From positions 30,381 to 94,380 of the forward strand of contig NZ_JAJEQX010000013.1 of NCBI RefSeq assembly GCF_020687545.1: a DNA stretch of 64,000 nt, read 5' to 3'. How positions within the stretch are numbered: position 1 is the stretch's first letter; every line of letters starts with the position of its first letter. The position numbers and the translations under genes were made by a program. The DNA is from Ruminococcus turbiniformis. GTDB taxonomy: Bacteria; Bacillota; Clostridia; Lachnospirales; Lachnospiraceae. The notes beneath the pieces are model-generated. The model did not search any database. It was not told the origin of the DNA and was given only the letters and a program-made list of their open reading frames with translations. Shown here one piece after another: positions 63,768-64,000 of the stretch.

Positions 63768-64000
63768 GTTATGCCCTCGACCTATTAGTAACAGTCAGCT
63801 CCATGCATTACTGCACTTCCACCTCTGCCCTATCTACCTCGTCGTCTTCAAGGGGTCTTACTGACTTGACGTCATGGGATATCTCATCTTGAGGGGGGCT
63901 TCACGCTTAGATGCCTTCAGCGTTTATCCCTTCCCGGCTTGGCTACTCTGCTATGCTCTTGGTAAAACAACAGATACACCAGCGGCCAGTCCATCCCGGT
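63768..64000 (-). rRNA. 23S ribosomal RNA, 3' end (partial)
   Basis: The minus strand from 64000 reads the universally conserved 3' part of domain VI: GGATGGACTGGCCGCTGGTGTA.., GCCAAGCCGGGAAGGGATAAACGCTG.., and TAATAGGTCGAGG near the end. The gene enters from the right and its 3' boundary is near 63768. No 5S gene lies between it and the terminator. Confidence 0.95.

Overview
The window reads as chromosome of a gut-type anaerobic clostridium, most likely a Lachnospiraceae. This is an inference from gene content: a trimeric NADH-linked [FeFe] hydrogenase with its divergent HydS/DRTGG regulatory cluster, a TPP-riboswitch thiSFGHE operon, glucuronate and beta-glucoside catabolism, an AmmeMemoRadiSam locus and a flavin ene-reductase. 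Strong Shine-Dalgarno sequences and near-consensus TTGACA/TATAAT promoters are easy to see throughout.

Layout. 1-7.7 kb: an unusual catabolic operon on the minus strand (hydantoinase-type ATPase, acetoin-dehydrogenase-like E1 alpha and beta, a stand-alone lipoyl domain, a B12-dependent mutase-like enzyme, and the first bases of another gene). A minus-strand HPr-like gene and a plus-strand ROK regulator lie beside it. All three promoters carry the same 21-bp inverted repeat, and the operon promoter has a 14-G tract between its -35 and -10. 7.8-12.1 kb: an orphan holin, then the thiamine operon behind a TPP riboswitch and a second structured leader. 12.2-18 kb: tRNA-Trp, an integrase remnant, a broken antitoxin and a 1,699-residue DUF4062/STAND ATPase, together resembling a decayed island. 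18-22.9 kb: ECF sigma factor plus ABC exporter, then PadR with a membrane partner. 23-26 kb: secreted nuclease lipoprotein, two very long imperfect hairpins, an unannotated 46-residue gene and an Uma2 protein. 26.3-33.8 kb: two-component system with an ABC transporter, then a second ABC exporter. 34-39.6 kb: D-2-hydroxyacid dehydrogenase, HAD phosphatase, polysaccharide deacetylase, ECF sigma factor with a nonsense-interrupted partner, and a REP/MITE-like element. 39.6-48.3 kb: hydrogenase locus. 48.3-53 kb: glucuronate genes, several damaged. 53-55 kb: AmmeMemoRadiSam genes with a deleted radical SAM gene. 55-59.6 kb: beta-glucoside PTS operon under LicT-type antitermination. 59.6-63.6 kb: ene-reductase and DUF3237 gene divergent from a PucR-like regulator. 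63.6-64 kb: 3' end of a 23S rRNA on the minus strand with a terminator.

The strongest candidate for something undescribed is the 1-7.7 kb region. It is a predicted E1/lipoyl/B12 pathway with its own repressor, a His-less HPr paralogue and a promoter built for slipped-strand switching. A second theme is gene decay: an antitoxin frameshift, an anti-sigma nonsense codon, an A-run frameshift at the start of an SDR gene, a deletion that removed the uxaC/araC divergent promoter, and an internal deletion in the radical SAM gene.
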